Numbered from the stretch's first letter, positions 1 through 12,004 are shown. The stretch: 64,000 nt of DNA from Okapia johnstoni (GCA_024291935.2 CM044314.1:27564001-27628000), one strand, 5' to 3'. The notes: a model not told the origin generated them from the letters alone. Translations and numbers: made by a program.

Positions 1-690
1 GTGCATGATCAAAGAACCTTATGTACTTTGAAATTAATCTCAGTGGCCTATTTTTATCTTGATAATTGTTAAAGAATTGCATTAAGAGTTATGAATGTTT
101 AAATTAACACATGAATGTACCTCAGTATTTTATGGGTTATTTTCAAATTTCATTGTTGGAGAGAAATGAAAGTAGACTAAGACCCAAGAGCTACAAACTC
201 AAGGTGCTAATAATGAAAGATAAAATTGTAACTATGAACCAAACTGAGAAAAAAAGACAACTTTGAGCTGTTTACATGAATAGAGTAGATCCTTCTCATC
301 ACAGAAAACAGAGCAGCCAGAGGACTTTGAAGCCAAATGCCCCAGTAATAGATTCAAGTAAAATGAATCACCACAACTCACTCATAAATTATGTATCGAG
401 TAGCATTTCCTCTAAGGATAACTCCTAGCAAGACATGTCCCCAAGGTATCCCCACAAGGAGATTCTGTATTTGCAGATTCAACAGATGATGTTCATTGTC
501 CTTGCAGAATGCTCTACACGGAAGGGGAAATATGGGTTCTTTAGGTTCTGCGTGCATTCTGGACTTGGAAATAATTGGTACAAGGGCAATGAAACAGAGT
601 GAGTCAAGGAGCACTGTCCCCTTACTGCTCCACTCAGGTAAACCTTCTTCTCTATCACATGAATGAGTGTGCAGAAGAGTGGGCTGGTGT
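1..690. other. Unique intergenic sequence
   Basis: I see no recognisable gene or repeat here. The longest open frames (minus strand, about 378-740) show no family resemblance, and their 5' ends run into the adjacent ACAC-rich repeat. Confidence 0.5.
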
Positions 691-691
691 C

Positions 692-1275
692 TGCATACAT
701 ATACACATGCACACATTACACATACACACATACAACACACTCTCTACACAAACACCATACAGACATACATATAATACACACGGGCCTCACACACACTACA
801 CACAATGCACAACACACACAATGCACAAAAATTCTATACATACCACACAAACACTACACAAACACACATAGTGCACATACCACATTACACATACACCATA
901 TACAACATATACACACAATGCACACACTAACCCAACACATACCACACAAATACTACACATACACACACATCACATACTCTCTACACAAACACCATACATA
1001 CACACACGCCACACTACACCTATGCCATAAACAACACACACAATGCATACATCAACACCCTACACATACCACACAAATACCAGACACACACACAGACACA
1101 ATATACATACCACACTACACACACAATACAATGCACACACAAACACCCTACATATACCACAGAAACACCACACATACACAAACACACACGATACACAACG
1201 CTCATACACATTACACACACCCTACACTTACCACACAAACACAACACACACACTGCACACAACACAGACCATTCA
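692..1275. repeat. ACAC-rich minisatellite
   Basis: About 580 bases are built almost only from A, C and T on the plus strand, as imperfect units such as ACACATAC, ACACTACAC and ACACAATGCAC. Longer blocks recur: the motif CTCTCTACACAAACACCATA appears near 741 and again near 977, so the array has a higher-order period of roughly 236 bases on top of the short unit. The composition removes stop codons, which yields a spurious 208-codon frame (663-1289) of Thr/His-rich protein. Confidence 0.9.
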
Positions 1276-1590
1276 TAAGCCAAGTGTAACAGCATCCTGT
1301 GCCCCTTCCAGGCACACAATAGACTGGGCCTCTCTCAGCTGGGAGAGGAGACATTGTGAGTCACTAATTTTACCAAAACAAAATGGACTGCTTTCCTCAT
1401 TCTAGAAAGTGTGAGTGGCACTGATTGTGTGAATTTGTGAAAAGGAGCAGTAAACCTCAACACGAAATGAGCACTCTTCTTGAGCATTTTTTAGAGCAAA
1501 ATAAACATTTTTAAAAAGTCGAAGCAAGCTGTGATTTGCAGTTTTCTGGTACTCCCCATATTTCCATCAGTAAGGGAAGAGCTAAAGGCT
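1276..1590. other. Unique intergenic sequence
   Basis: No gene or confident repeat recognised between the minisatellite and the first SINE. Confidence 0.45.
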
Positions 1591-1605
1591 AGTAAATACT
1601 ATGAA

Positions 1606-1812
1606 GTGTTAGTTGCTCAGTCGTGTCTGGCTCTTTGCGACACCATGGCCTATAGCCCACCAGGCTCCTCTGTCCATAAAATCCTCTAGGCAAGAATACT
1701 GGAGTGGGTAACCATTCTTTTCTCTAAGTTATTTTCCCAACCCAGGGATCAAGCCTGGGTCTCCTGCATTGCAGGTCAGATTCTTTACCATCTGAGCCAC
1801 CGGGGAAGCCCC
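1606..1812 (-). mobile_element. Bov-tA SINE
   Basis: Full-length tRNA-Glu-derived ruminant SINE in reverse orientation. The BovB-derived 3' module (GCTCAGTCGTGTCT side) lies at the left and the tRNA-like head (TGAGCCACCGGGGAAGCC) at the right. A target-site duplication brackets it: AGTAAATACTATGAA at 1591-1605 and AGTAAATACTGTAAA at 1813-1827. Confidence 0.92.
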
Positions 1813-1827
1813 AGTAAATACTGTAAA

Positions 1828-2402
1828 GCCCTTAAATAGAATGAGACTGGTCTCCAAGATGTAGTATCCAGCAGGAAAAAAATTAAGGGGCCAAATGATG
1901 CACAGAGTATGATGCCACTCACATAGAAAAATAACTTTGTTCCTTAGCCAGATGCATAGAAGAAGGACTTGAAGGATCCACTCCAAACTCAACAATTGTT
2001 ACCTCTCAGGTAGAAAATGAAATTGCCCTGGAAGGAGAAGCAAGTGGTGAAGAGGCCTTTCACATTGTACTCTGTGTATTCCTAATTTGTCTGAACCACT
2101 GAGAAAGAAGAATGTACTTTGATATTATTTGTATAATTTAAAAAGGCAACACCAAAAGAAAGATAACAGAAGAATAGAAAAAATTAGATTACGTTCATAA
2201 GAATTACAATTTTTTAAATGCCTTGCCTCAGTTGACAGGACATCCTGGATTTGGGGCATATTTTTAAGCTGAAGACACTTCCAAGATTGCTAGTAGAAAG
2301 TACAGTCTAAGACACCAAGAGGTGCATTTTAAGTCTCTTGCAGGCTTATAATGCCTGTGCTGAGCAGAGGGGCTCTAGGGGCTTAATGGCACCAGGTGTC
2401 AC
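1828..2402. other. Unique intergenic sequence
   Basis: AT-rich, with no gene or confident repeat recognised. Confidence 0.45.
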
Positions 2403-2550
2403 CTCAGGCAGGAAGCCTGGGGTCAGATCATCCAGGTTGCAACTCTGTCATGCCCACTTTATTGCTAGATGGCAGACGCCATTCCCTTTGCCTCTCTAAG
2501 TCTCAGTTTCCTAGTCTGTAGAACAGAGTCTAAAGTAGTATCTACCTTTG
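2403..2550 (+). mobile_element. MIR SINE fragment
   Basis: Carries the MIR core pattern: a degenerate 'cctctctaagtctcagtttc' block near 2491-2510 followed by 'agtatctacct'. This is diverged, ancient mammalian tRNA-derived SINE sequence abutting the BovB that follows. Confidence 0.6.
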
Positions 2551-2551
2551 T

Positions 2552-3043
2552 TTTCAGTCCCTCGGTCCTGTCTGACTCTTTGCAACCCCACAAAATGCGA
2601 CCCCATTCCAGGCTTCCCTGTCCTTCACCATCTCCCAGAGCTTGCTCAAGCTCACGTCCATTGAGTCAGTGATGCCATCCAACCATCTCATCCTCTGCCA
2701 TCCCCTTCTCCTCCCACTGTCAATCTTTCCCAGCATCAGGGTCTTTTCCAGTGAGTTGGCTCTTCACATCAGGTAGCCAAAGTATTGGAGTTTCAGCTTC
2801 AGCATTAGTCCTTCCAATAAATATCTAGGGTTGATTTCCTTTAGCATTGGCTGGTTTGATCTCCTTGCAGTCCAAGGGACTGTCAAGAGTCTTCTCCAGC
2901 ACCATAGTTCGAAGGCATCAGTTCTTCAGTGCTCAGCCTTTTTTATTGTCCAGCTCTCACATCCGTACATGACTATTGGGAAAACCATAGCTTTGACTAT
3001 TTGGACCTTTGTAAGCAGAGTAATGTCTCTACTTTTTAATATG
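2552..3043 (-). mobile_element. BovB (RTE) LINE 3' fragment
   Basis: Reverse-oriented tail of the BovB reverse-transcriptase ORF plus 3' end. Translation of the minus strand around 3040-2926 still reads KAMVFP and YGCESWT, signature residues of the BovB C-terminal region. The copy is diverged and 5'-truncated, with several in-frame breaks. It cannot encode a functional protein. Confidence 0.9.
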
Positions 3044-4960
3044 TATCTGCCTTGCTGGTTGAAAAGAATGACAGAGACAAAATCCTGTGATAAACTTAAG
3101 CACTTCATGAGATGCTTGTATGTGATAATTGTTCTAGAAATATTAGCTATTGATTGAAGCACTGCTATCAATTGTCACCAGAATGCATAATATCATCCTA
3201 AATCCAGAATGAATGAGAAGATCCCATTAGCCAAGTCAAGTTTCAAGCTCACACATTCAACCCTAGACAAGAAGTTGTTGAGTATTTTCTATGCACCAAA
3301 CAATGAGGGCACTGTACTCCAGGGGTCTCCACTCAAAGAAATTAGCAATGATTACAACAAGGAAGAAAAACACTAGCTGCCATGGGAGCATGTGGGTGTG
3401 GGTGTCACAGAACCCAGTCCCATCCCAGGGAGAGGGAATCAAATCAGTCTTCTCAGAGGAAGCAATATCTCAGACTGAAAAGGTTAAGTAGAATGAGAAC
3501 ATTTCCCAGACAGAACTCAGGAGCAAAGGCTCAGCAGTGAGAGGTAATAGGGCAGGCACCCAGCAACGCAGGGAATTCAGGTGGAGCTGGAGGTGACGAG
3601 TCGGGGGAGAGCTAGTGAGTTAAGCAGAAATCAAAGCCCATTCATTCCTAATTTTCCCAGTCACATCACACACCCCATAATAGGTTCCACTGGCTGTGCT
3701 GATTGCGCTGAACACTGCAGGCTGGCTCACAGCACTCTCAGTGGAGAAACTGTCAGGTTGGGGGGGCCTTTATACCACCAAAAGGGCAGGCCAGGGCTGG
3801 GGGAGAAAAGGGGGAAGTTAATGCCCACAGACAAGGTAAAACACCAACAAGTGTTCATGAACCTCACTGAACAAGCCACAGACAGACCAGGGTAACTAAA
3901 ATGTCCACTGCACTCTCCCTTCATAGGCACGTACAGATCAAGATTTCCCAAGCCTGGATCTCAGGGATTTTTTAATGCACTGTCTTCAGTGAGGCCAACA
4001 CAGTAGCAAAGTGCCAAGGTGACATGTAGCAGGGAAAGGTTTTCAGTTCCTTTCAATGGTGGACTTGTCATGTTCCTCAATGGGCAAAAAAATAGACCCA
4101 CACTTAGAGCTTGGCCAGGTGGACGTGGAGGTGGTGAATTCCTGGTACTTGAATGAAGCTAGTTGAAGTGAAGAGATAGGTCAACAATAGATCTTATCTT
4201 AAATTCTCTAGAATAGGGAATAAGGCAATTAATATTCATACTTATTATTTGTTTCCTTTTTTGATTACGTCGGAAGATCACAGCTTTGAGTCTAGTTTTC
4301 CTTTCTGTCTCAAAGAATGTCCATGGATTGTTGGGGACTCAGCTCAGAAGAAATAATGGATTGAGGAATCCCAGGGCCCAATGCTTCCACTGTCTTCAAA
4401 GAGCCAGGCAGTTATGCTTTATCACAGGACCCCAGCCCACCTAAACGGTTAGTTCCAGGTGTAGCCACTCCATGGACGAAGCAAGAGGGAGTGAGCTGGG
4501 CCAAGTGGGGTTCTCATGCTTAGGAACCTAACTTGAGAAAGGAGAGAATCAGGCTATGGGAACCGAAGCTGAAGGGATGCAGAAGAGGAGACATGTGAAG
4601 TTCAGTAGAAGTCACAAGAGACCATAAGCAAGCTAAGGTTTTCAGGAAACCACATTATGAGCAAGAAGATGATGCACCAAGATGAAAAGGAGCCAGAAGA
4701 TACAGACAAAAGAAGGTGAGGCTGAGAGAGAGGCCTAGCCAAGGTGGCGGTGGGACACTGGAGAGAAGATGCAGGTGCTTTTGGGAGCAGGGACACATCA
4801 GGGAAGAAGCCCAAGGCATCCCAGCCCTGACCTTTCACCCCCATGAGGCTGACTCTTTTCCTAAATGGTGAGAAGCAGCCTGAGAGCATTTATGTTCCTG
4901 GGATCCCAAAGAACCTGGAAATGCAGATGAGACACCTGGATGAAAACGTACATCCTAGGG
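3044..4960. other. Unique intergenic sequence
   Basis: A 1.9-kb stretch with no confident repeat and no gene recognised. Short frames (for example 3581-3895 plus and 4602-4889 minus) lack family similarity, and no flanking splice context points to an exon. Confidence 0.5.
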
Positions 4961-5074
4961 ACATCTTCGACTCAATGGACGTGAGTTTGAGCAAACTTCC
5001 ACTCCAGGGAAGCCTGGAGTGCTGCAGTCTAGGGGGTCACAAAGAGTCAGACATGACTGAGCGACTAAACAACA
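4961..5074 (+). mobile_element. BovB 3'-terminal fragment
   Basis: The last about 110 bases of a BovB element in plus orientation, including a 'GACTCAATGGACGTGAG' block and the terminal 'CAAAGAGTCAGACATGACTG' block. It ends in a CAACA-type tail (…CTAAACAACAGG) rather than the (TGAAC)n tail seen in most copies here, which suggests an older subfamily. Confidence 0.85.
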
Positions 5075-5471
5075 GGGATTGGAAGAAAGTGGGTGTCTTT
5101 TTTTGTTGTTTTTACCAAAGACCTGCTACTGATTTTGGAAGAACTGTGAATCACAGGCGTGGTGCAAAAAAAAGATGGATGTGGGAAACTTGTGTGTGAG
5201 TTTTATAAGAGTGGGTGGGTGGCGGATTCCACCACATCATGAACTTTTGACTCCATGTGGTACAGGTTTCTAGGATTGAAAAATCAGACCAAAGGAGACA
5301 GTCACCAGGACCAGGAATGGCTTATGAAGAATCATCTGTGGCAGAATATGCACATTTGCTTTTCTAAAAGGGGTGTAGAGATTCAAAGAGCTCCTGGTAC
5401 AATATGTTTTTGTCAGTCGACTTCCTTCACCTTTGCCACAATGTGAGAAACACTCTTTAAAATAAACTTCA
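5075..5471. other. Unique intergenic sequence
   Basis: No gene or repeat recognised. Confidence 0.45.
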
Positions 5472-5790
5472 GGACTTCCTAGGTGGCAGAGTGGATAAGA
5501 ATCCACCTGCCAATGCTAGGGGCATGGGTTCAATTCCTGGTCCAGGAAGATTTCACACGCCCAGGAGCAACTAAGTCCGTGTGTCACAACCACTGAGCCT
5601 GTGCTCTAGGGTCCACGAGCCATAACTACTGAGCCTGTGCTGCAACCACTGAAGCCCGGGCACCTAGAGCCTGTGTACTAGGTGTGCGGGCTTCAGTAGT
5701 TGCAGAGTAGCCCCCACTCACTGCAACTAGAGAAAGCCCACACAAAGCCACAGAGATCCAGTTCAGCCAAAAAAGGAAAACAAAAAATTT
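5472..5790 (+). mobile_element. CHR-type tRNA-Glu SINE
   Basis: The tRNA-like head (GACTTCCTAGGTGGCAGAGT) is followed by the CHR body with repeated 'ACTGAGCCTGTGCT' and 'AACTAGAGAAAGCCC' blocks and an A-rich tail. CHR SINEs are shared by cetaceans, hippopotamus and ruminants, so this copy is older than the Bov-tA insertions. Confidence 0.85.
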
Positions 5791-5852
5791 CAAAATCAAA
5801 CATATCATCAAAGGTGGTGAATTAAGCACTTTGAAATAAACCTCCTCCTCGG

Positions 5853-6170
5853 TCCTTGATAGCTCAGTTGGTAAAGAATCCGCTTGCAATGCAGGAGACC
5901 CCAGTTCACTTCCTGGATCGGGAAGATCTGCTGGAGAAGGGATAGGCTACCCACTTCAGTATTCTCGGGTTTCCCTCGCGGCTTAGCTGGTAAAGAAGGT
6001 AAAGAATCCACCCGCAATACGGGAGACCTGGGTTCAATCCCTGGGTTGGGAAGATCCCCTGGAGAAGGGAGACACTATCCACTGCAGTATTCTGGCCTGG
6101 AGAATTTCATGGACTACAGCCCATGGGGTCACAAAGAGTCGGACACAACTGAGAGACTTTCACTTTCTCT
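5853..6170 (+). mobile_element. Dimeric Bov-tA SINE
   Basis: Two tRNA-Glu-like modules lie in tandem (heads near 5858 and 5970, each with 'GGTAAAGAATCC'-type sequence), followed by one BovA tail ending 'CAACTGAGAGACTTTCAC'. The first module is cut at 'CAGTATTCTCGGG', where the second head begins. This is a known dimeric Bov-tA arrangement. Confidence 0.85.
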
Positions 6171-6281
6171 TCAATCCTTGAGCATTGTTCCTTTGAATTT
6201 GACTTTCTCCAGCAATAATAATATGTGATTTGTCTGCTTTCCCAAATTCTTCCTACCCAATCACCACACTTTTTTATTAGT

Positions 6282-6481
6282 GAAAGTGAAGTCGCTCAGT
6301 TGTGTCCGACTCTTTGCAATCCCATGGACACCAGCCTCCTCCTTCCATGGGATTTTCTAGGCAAGAGTACTGGAGTGGGTTGCCATTTCCTTCTCCAGGG
6401 AATCTTCCCGACCCAGGGATCGAACCCAGGTCTTCCACATTGAAGACAGTCACTTTACCATCTGAGCCACCAGGGAAGTCC
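6282..6481 (-). mobile_element. Bov-tA SINE
   Basis: Full-length reverse-oriented copy, from GAAAGTGAAGTCGCTCAG to CTGAGCCACCAGGGAAG. The target-site duplication TTTTTATTAGT occurs at 6271-6281 and 6482-6492. Confidence 0.93.
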
Positions 6482-6492
6482 TTTTTATTAGT

Positions 6493-7429
6493 AGGACAAG
6501 CCAAATAGCTCTCCCAGTTAGCCATAATTATATTAGCAGTTTGCTAAGGGCATCTGCTTCATTCTCTGCTTCCTCATCCTCCTCCTCTTTCTCCTTTTTA
6601 GTAGGAGGGAGCTTTTATCAATAGTCTATTTCCAGAAGCCAAAAAGCCTGTATAAAAACTTTCAGCTATACCATATCCCCAGAATGCCCATTCCCCTAAG
6701 CAGAGATAAGCTTCAAGTTGTCTTACTGTTTCTGAGTCCCACTCTTGTCTCCCTCCTCCATACATCCCTTCTCAGAAACCCAGTAGCAATTCTCATTTTT
6801 CCATCAACACCCGCTGTAGCTCTTTAGTGAAACCGGTTTAAAGTTGGAGGAGGTGTGTCAGAGTTCAGGTTTTATTAGAAGCTGAATGATGAGGAAGAGA
6901 TAGAAAGACAGAGACCTGGACTAGCAAAAATCTCTGTTTTCTGTCTTAGTAGCTTGGATCTTCACTGGTTTCATTGTTTTTTATGCTTCTAAATCATATC
7001 CAGGCTTTCTGCTGCCAGCTATGGGCCCAGCCCTGGAGCCATAAACTTTGAGCAGGTTACTGGTTCAAAAGCTTGAAGTGCTCAATTAGACATTTGAGAT
7101 GGACCCATCTGCCTCAGGGAATGGAATTTCTGGTGCAATGTTGGGATGTTTGGTGAGACTGTCATACTAGATATTAGAGTCATTCTTGAGGACATCATGG
7201 AGGTATTAATATTTTCAACCATCAAGATCTTTCCTGATTGTACTCCAGTTGAAACCATTATTATCCATGTAATACTGTTTGTCCTCTTCACTTAAAATGA
7301 AGAAATGCTAGGTCTCCTTGAAACGCTGCAGCCAGCTGCAGGCAACCTTGGTGTCTCTGCAACAAGGGACTGTTAACCTCAGCCACCACCTTGGATCCAA
7401 GAATTATTAATATTTTTATCTCTTTTGAC
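6493..7429. other. Unique intergenic sequence
   Basis: No repeat recognised. On the minus strand around 7390-7050 several short conceptual blocks (for example HPNIAPEIPFPEADGS) are separated by stop codons. This could be a decayed processed pseudogene, but I cannot match it to a gene and make no call. Confidence 0.35.
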
Positions 7430-7765
7430 AGTGGTTTTGATCTCTAGCATTTCTCTTTGGTTTTTAGGATTTCCATCTCTTTGCTTTCATTGTCCATCTG
7501 TTTTTGCATGCTGTCTATTTATCCTTTAGAGCCCTCTGCATATTAATCATAATTGTTTTAAATCCCAGGCTGCTAATTCCACATCCCTGCTGTGTCTGGT
7601 TCTGAAGCTTGCTCTATCTCTTTAAATTCTGTGGGATTTTTTTTTTTTATCTTTGGTTTGCCTTGTAATTTTTTCTTGAGAGCTAGATATGGGGTAATGA
7701 GGAAAAGGAACTGCTGTAAATAGACCTTTAGTAAGGGGGCAGTGAAGCGAGGAAGCATTTACAGT
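7430..7765. mobile_element. Old L1M 3'-UTR-like fragment
   Basis: The text 'CATATTAATCATAATTG…', 'GAGAGCTAGATATGGGGTAA' and 'GGAACTGCTGTAAATAGACC' resembles the 3' untranslated region of ancient mammalian L1M elements. Diverged, with the orientation not settled. Confidence 0.4.
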
Positions 7766-8209
7766 CTTATGATGAGGTCTCAGCAGTTAGTGAGCCTGTG
7801 CCTCTAGACTGTGAATTTCACAAGTGTTTCTCAATTTTTTTTTTCTCCCCCACCCACCATCAGGTGGGGTAGATGGCTAAAACTTACTGTGTGGGGGTCA
7901 GTCCTATGGCTACCCTACTGGTGTTTTGCATTCTCAGAGTCATCCACACTGAACCTCCACCGATTCAACAATTATCCTTCCAGTTTTCTTGCCATCCCAT
8001 GTCCCAAAGCAGTTTCTACTTGTGGATCTCCACTCCTGTAAGCCATGGCTCCCTGGGTTCACCTGTCTTCAGTCTTGAAGGCACCAGCTCTCCTTGTGTC
8101 TTCTTTCACAGATCCTAGAAGAGTTATTGAATTTTCAGTCTGTTCAACTTTTTATTTATTGTTAGGACAAAGTAATGACTGCTACGATCCTTACATGTGT
8201 AACTAGAAA
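7766..8209. other. Unique intergenic sequence
   Basis: Contains a T-rich run at about 7834-7850. No gene recognised. Confidence 0.4.
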
Positions 8210-8218
8210 CAGAAAAGT

Positions 8219-8428
8219 GAAAGTGAAGTTGCTCAATCGTGTCTGACTCTTTGTGACCCCGTGGACTGTAGCCTACCAGGCTTCCTCCATCCATGGAATT
8301 TTCCAGGCAAGAGTACTGGAGTGGGTTGCCATTTCCTTCTCCAGGGGATCTTTCTGATCCAGGAATTGAACCCAGGTCTCCCGCAATGCAGGCAGACACT
8401 TTACCCCCTGAGCCACCAGGGAAGCCCC
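8219..8428 (-). mobile_element. Bov-tA SINE
   Basis: Full-length reverse copy with the tRNA-like head at the right end. Short imperfect target duplication: CAGAAAAGT at 8210-8218 and CAGAAAGT at 8429-8436. Confidence 0.92.
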
Positions 8429-8436
8429 CAGAAAGT

Positions 8437-9015
8437 CTTCTACAATTTTTTCAAACCACTTTTGTCCCCACCACTATGCCATGAGCAAAAGAAACAGAAC
8501 ACTGTCATCAATGTTCACATTTTATGTTTCTGGTAGTACACTCTTAAAAACAAGAATTGCCCTCTAATCCATCATTTGACTTGAATCAAAAAAACCTAAC
8601 AGAAATCAAGGAAAAGCAAGGGCATTGATCTGAAAGTGACTGCTTGAGTCTTTGGTGTTCGAGGGCCTTCCATGGGAAAGGAGGGTCCTCAAGTCTACTG
8701 ATTTTAGATGGATGCTTACGTGGGATGCTCTGCTTACAGCGATGTTGAACTAGTTCTGAAAGAGGAAGTGCCTGAAATGACAATGTTTGGGATATGTAGG
8801 AAATACACAGGTAACTGTTTCTTCTGAATGGAATTAGTGCTGGCAAAAGGAGACGAGTGATTTGGGAAGATCATTTCTTTCAGTGATTTTGTTAATTATC
8901 TGTGACAAGATACCGTAAAATATTTCAACATCACCTCCAAAATTGTCTAGAAGGTGTCCCTGCTCTATAGAGGCTAAAAATGGGAAACATCACCCTTTCT
9001 AGACACCTCTTGAGC
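8437..9015. other. Unique intergenic sequence
   Basis: No gene or repeat recognised. Confidence 0.45.
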
Positions 9016-9225
9016 CTAGTCGCTCAGTTATGTCTGACTCTTTGAGAGCCCATGGATTGTAGCCTTTCAGGCTCCTCCGTCTATGGGAGTTTTTCTTTTT
9101 CAGGAACGAATACTGGAGTGGGTTGCCATTTCCTCTTCCAGGAGATCTTTCCAAATCAGGGATCAAACCCATATATCGTGTGTTGCCTGCATTGCAGGCC
9201 AGTTCTTTACCTGATGAGCCACCGA
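9016..9225 (-). mobile_element. Bov-tA SINE, diverged
   Basis: Reverse-oriented copy with a T-rich substitution cluster near 9087-9099 and a small insertion near 9172-9190. It lies about 75 bases from the following BovB. Confidence 0.88.
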
Positions 9226-9298
9226 GTACATCCAGATCCCCTAAGAAGTAATTATTGGACCCAGTTGGAACTGCATTCTCAAGGGAGTGGGCAAGTGC

Positions 9299-10045
9299 TC
9301 TCAGTTCACTTCAGTTCAGTTCAGACGCTCAGTCGTGTCCGACTCTGCGACCCCATGAATCGCAGCATGCCAGGCCTCCCTGTTTACCCAACTCTGGGTA
9401 CTCCTGTACTCCCGGAGTTTACCCAAATGTATGTCCATCGAGTCGGTGATGCCATCCAACCATCTCATCCTCTGTCATTCCCTTCTCCTCCTGCCCCCGA
9501 TCCTTCCCAGCATCAGGGTCTTTTCCAATGAGTCAACACTTTGCATGAGGTGGCCAAAGTATTGGAGTTTCAGCTTCAACATCAGTCCTTCCAATGAACA
9601 CCCAGGACTGATCTCCTTTAGGATGGACTGGTTGGATCTCCTTGCAGTCCAAGGGACTCTCAAGAGTCTTCTGCAACACCACAGTTCAAAAGCATCAATT
9701 CTTCGGCGCTCAGCTTTCTTCACCGTCCAACTCTCACATCCATACGTGACCATTGGAAAAACCATAGCCTTGACTGGACAGACCTTTTTTGGCAGAGTAA
9801 TGTCTCTGCTTTTAAATATGCTATCTAGGTAGGTCATAAGCTTCCTTCCAAGGAGTAAGTGTCTTTTAATTTCATGGCTGCAATCACCATCAGCAGTGAT
9901 TTTGGAGCCCAAAAAAATAAAGTCTGACACTGTTTCCACTGTTTCCCCATCTACTTCCTATGAAGTGATGGTACCAGATGCCACCATCTTAGTTTTCTGA
10001 ACGTTGAGCTTTAAGCCAACTTTTTCACACTCCTCTTTCACTTTC
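9299..10045 (-). mobile_element. BovB LINE, 5'-truncated
   Basis: Starts with a TTCAG-type tail and runs through the 3' third of the reverse-transcriptase ORF. The minus-strand frame 9939-9475 is open for 154 codons and reads the BovB C-terminus ([20 protein letters not shown], then [12 protein letters not shown]). The catalytic YADD region is absent through truncation, so this is an inactive fragment. Confidence 0.95.
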
Positions 10046-10737
10046 TCTATATTGTATCAAACAGTTGCATCCATAAGAGACTTGTAAAGCAGCAGGGAAC
10101 AACAGAAGGTGGCATAGTGAGGGAAGTGGGATCTCCTGGAAAGCATGGAGATGGAGGCATTTGTTCTGTGGCAAATGGCCATGTTTCTCCCTGTGGTCCC
10201 ACTGTATGATCTGGGTACTTGGTAGTGGGGACAGTGAGGTTTCTGCTAAAAAATTTTCGTTGCATGGTTGGTATTTCTTCTGGTGGCTTATTCCCGACTA
10301 TGTAGTATCCAAGCTTAGCTCCCTGGTGTTCATGGAAATTCTGTACTAACTCTGCTTCACTAGCTGGACTCTCTTATTTACAGTGGAGAAGACCTGGCCA
10401 TTTCATTGTTTCTAGGTGAGGGGGTAGCAGGTGGATAGCTGCACATTCAGTTCACGTCCTTCTCTCTTCTCCAGTGCTCTCAACTGATCAGATTCCAGGG
10501 CATGAAAAGGGGATTCTGAAGAACCAGCTAAGAGATCAAAACCTAATTTTTAAAATACACTAGATGAACAAGTCTGAAAAGTTAGGAATTTCCTCACAAA
10601 CTCTAAACTAAAAGCACTTCTGTGTTTACATTCAAAGGAACAGCCCTCAAAGAAATTGATTATATCTTATATTTTATGCAGGAAGCCCACTTTGGCCTTA
10701 ATATTGTTAAAATTCTTATAAGAAAAATTAACTTGAG
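10046..10737. other. Unique intergenic sequence
   Basis: No gene or confident repeat recognised. Confidence 0.45.
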
Positions 10738-11081
10738 GGCTTTCCCGGTGGCTCAGTGGTAAAGAATCCACCTGCCCGTGCAGAAGACACAGGTTTGATC
10801 TCTAATTCGGGAAGATTCCACATACCTCGGAGCAGCTAGGCACATGTGCCACCACTACTGAGCCTATGCTCTAGAGCCCAGGAGCCACAGCTACTGAGCT
10901 CATGTGCCACACTTACTGAGGCCCGTGTGCCCTAGAGCCCACGCTCTGCAACAGGAGAAGCTGCCACAGGGAGAAACCCGCACACTGCAGCTAAAGTAGG
11001 CCCTGCTCCCTGCAACTAGAGAAAGGCCCATGAAGCAACAAAGATCTAGCACAGCCAAAATAAAATAAACAAAACTATTAA
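10738..11081 (+). mobile_element. CHR-type SINE
   Basis: The tRNA-like head GGCTTTCCCGGTGGCTCAGT is followed by the 'ACTGAGCCTATGCTCTAGAG' body and an A-rich AAAATAAAATAAAC tail. An AAGAAAAAT-type sequence occurs on both flanks, compatible with a target duplication. Confidence 0.85.
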
Positions 11082-11514
11082 GAAAAAAAAATTGAAACGA
11101 AAATGTTGTTAGTCAATTCATTAGTGAAAAATTTGAAGTAAGTTTCTTTTTCTGTCACTTCTTTTACATTTCTGAATTCAGAACTTTTGGGGGGTTTTAA
11201 CATCGTATCTCAATGTTTCACAACTGTACTCCTCAAAAGATAATTTTAAAGCAATCTCACTTGTTCTGAGAATCCTATCTAGATCTGCTATTTTTCACTG
11301 TCAGGGCAGCCTACCCACAGTAAAATCTGGAGGCTGACCTGGGTTTATACATTCATATAATAAAAAGAACTCATTCACTGATTCACACCTTAAAACTATG
11401 GCCCAGAGACTTTGGACACAGTAAGCATACAAATAAACTCTTAATAAATAATAATGGTGGGAGAGGGTAGAAGAAATACTGTTAGGCTCTTCTAATATGT
11501 GACAGTCTCTGAAA
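11082..11514. other. Unique intergenic sequence
   Basis: AT-rich, with no gene recognised upstream of the RPL17 pseudogene. Confidence 0.45.
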
Positions 11515-12004
11515 ACAGTCTGCTATTCATTTGACTCAGAAAACTCCACAAAATCCTATAAATCAAGAGGTTCAAATTGTTGGGTTCACTTTAAGAACAC
11601 TCAAGAAACTTCCCAGACCATCAGTGTTATGCATATCTGAAAAGATGTCATTTTACAGAATCAAATGTGTGTCATTCTATCCTTACAATGGCAGAGTTGG
11701 TGGGTGTGCCAGGCCCAGCCCCAGAGCTGGATGCAGGGTCAGTGGCCCAAAAAGAGTGTTGGATTTTTGCTGCACATGCTTAAAAATGCAGAGTATTGAT
11801 GACCTTAAGGGTCTAGATGTAGATTCTCTGCTCACTGAGGACATTCAGGTGAACAAAGGCCCCAAGATGCACTGCTGAACTTACAGATCTACATGAGCTC
11901 CTTCTGCCACATTGAGATGATTCTTACTAAAAAAAATGCAGATCGTTCCTAAACCAGAGGAGGAAGCTGCACAGAAGAAAAAGATAATCTCAAAAAGAAA
12001 CAAA
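11515..12004 (+). pseudogene. RPL17: RPL17 processed pseudogene, 5' part
   Basis: An intronless copy of the mRNA for 60S ribosomal protein L17 (uL22). The start codon is mutated (ACA at 11515-11517), and the next codons follow the parental order. Recognisable segments in order are the SENPTKS-like start, the RYNGGVGRCA-like centre ([11 protein letters not shown] here), KGLDVDSL with HIQVNKAPK-like DIQVNKGPK, then IEMILT and IVPKPEEEAAQKKKIS. Frame breaks and stops after 11875 prevent a full-length product. The copy is interrupted at codon level near the C-terminal lysine-rich end by an L1, and its remaining 3' end resumes at about 15245. Identification rests on recalled protein similarity but is strong across the whole length. 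Confidence 0.92.

Noticed and set aside
663..1289. 208-codon plus-strand open frame
   Set aside because: It is a Thr/His/Tyr-rich translation of the ACAC minisatellite. The base composition alone prevents stop codons.
5853..6060. tRNA-like sequences in SINE heads
   Set aside because: The Bov-tA and CHR heads descend from tRNA-Glu, but the cloverleaf is degraded and continuous with the SINE body. Not tRNA genes.
7050..7390. Possible processed pseudogene on the minus strand
   Set aside because: Several short protein-like blocks are broken by stops, and I could not match them to a gene. Chance is not excluded.
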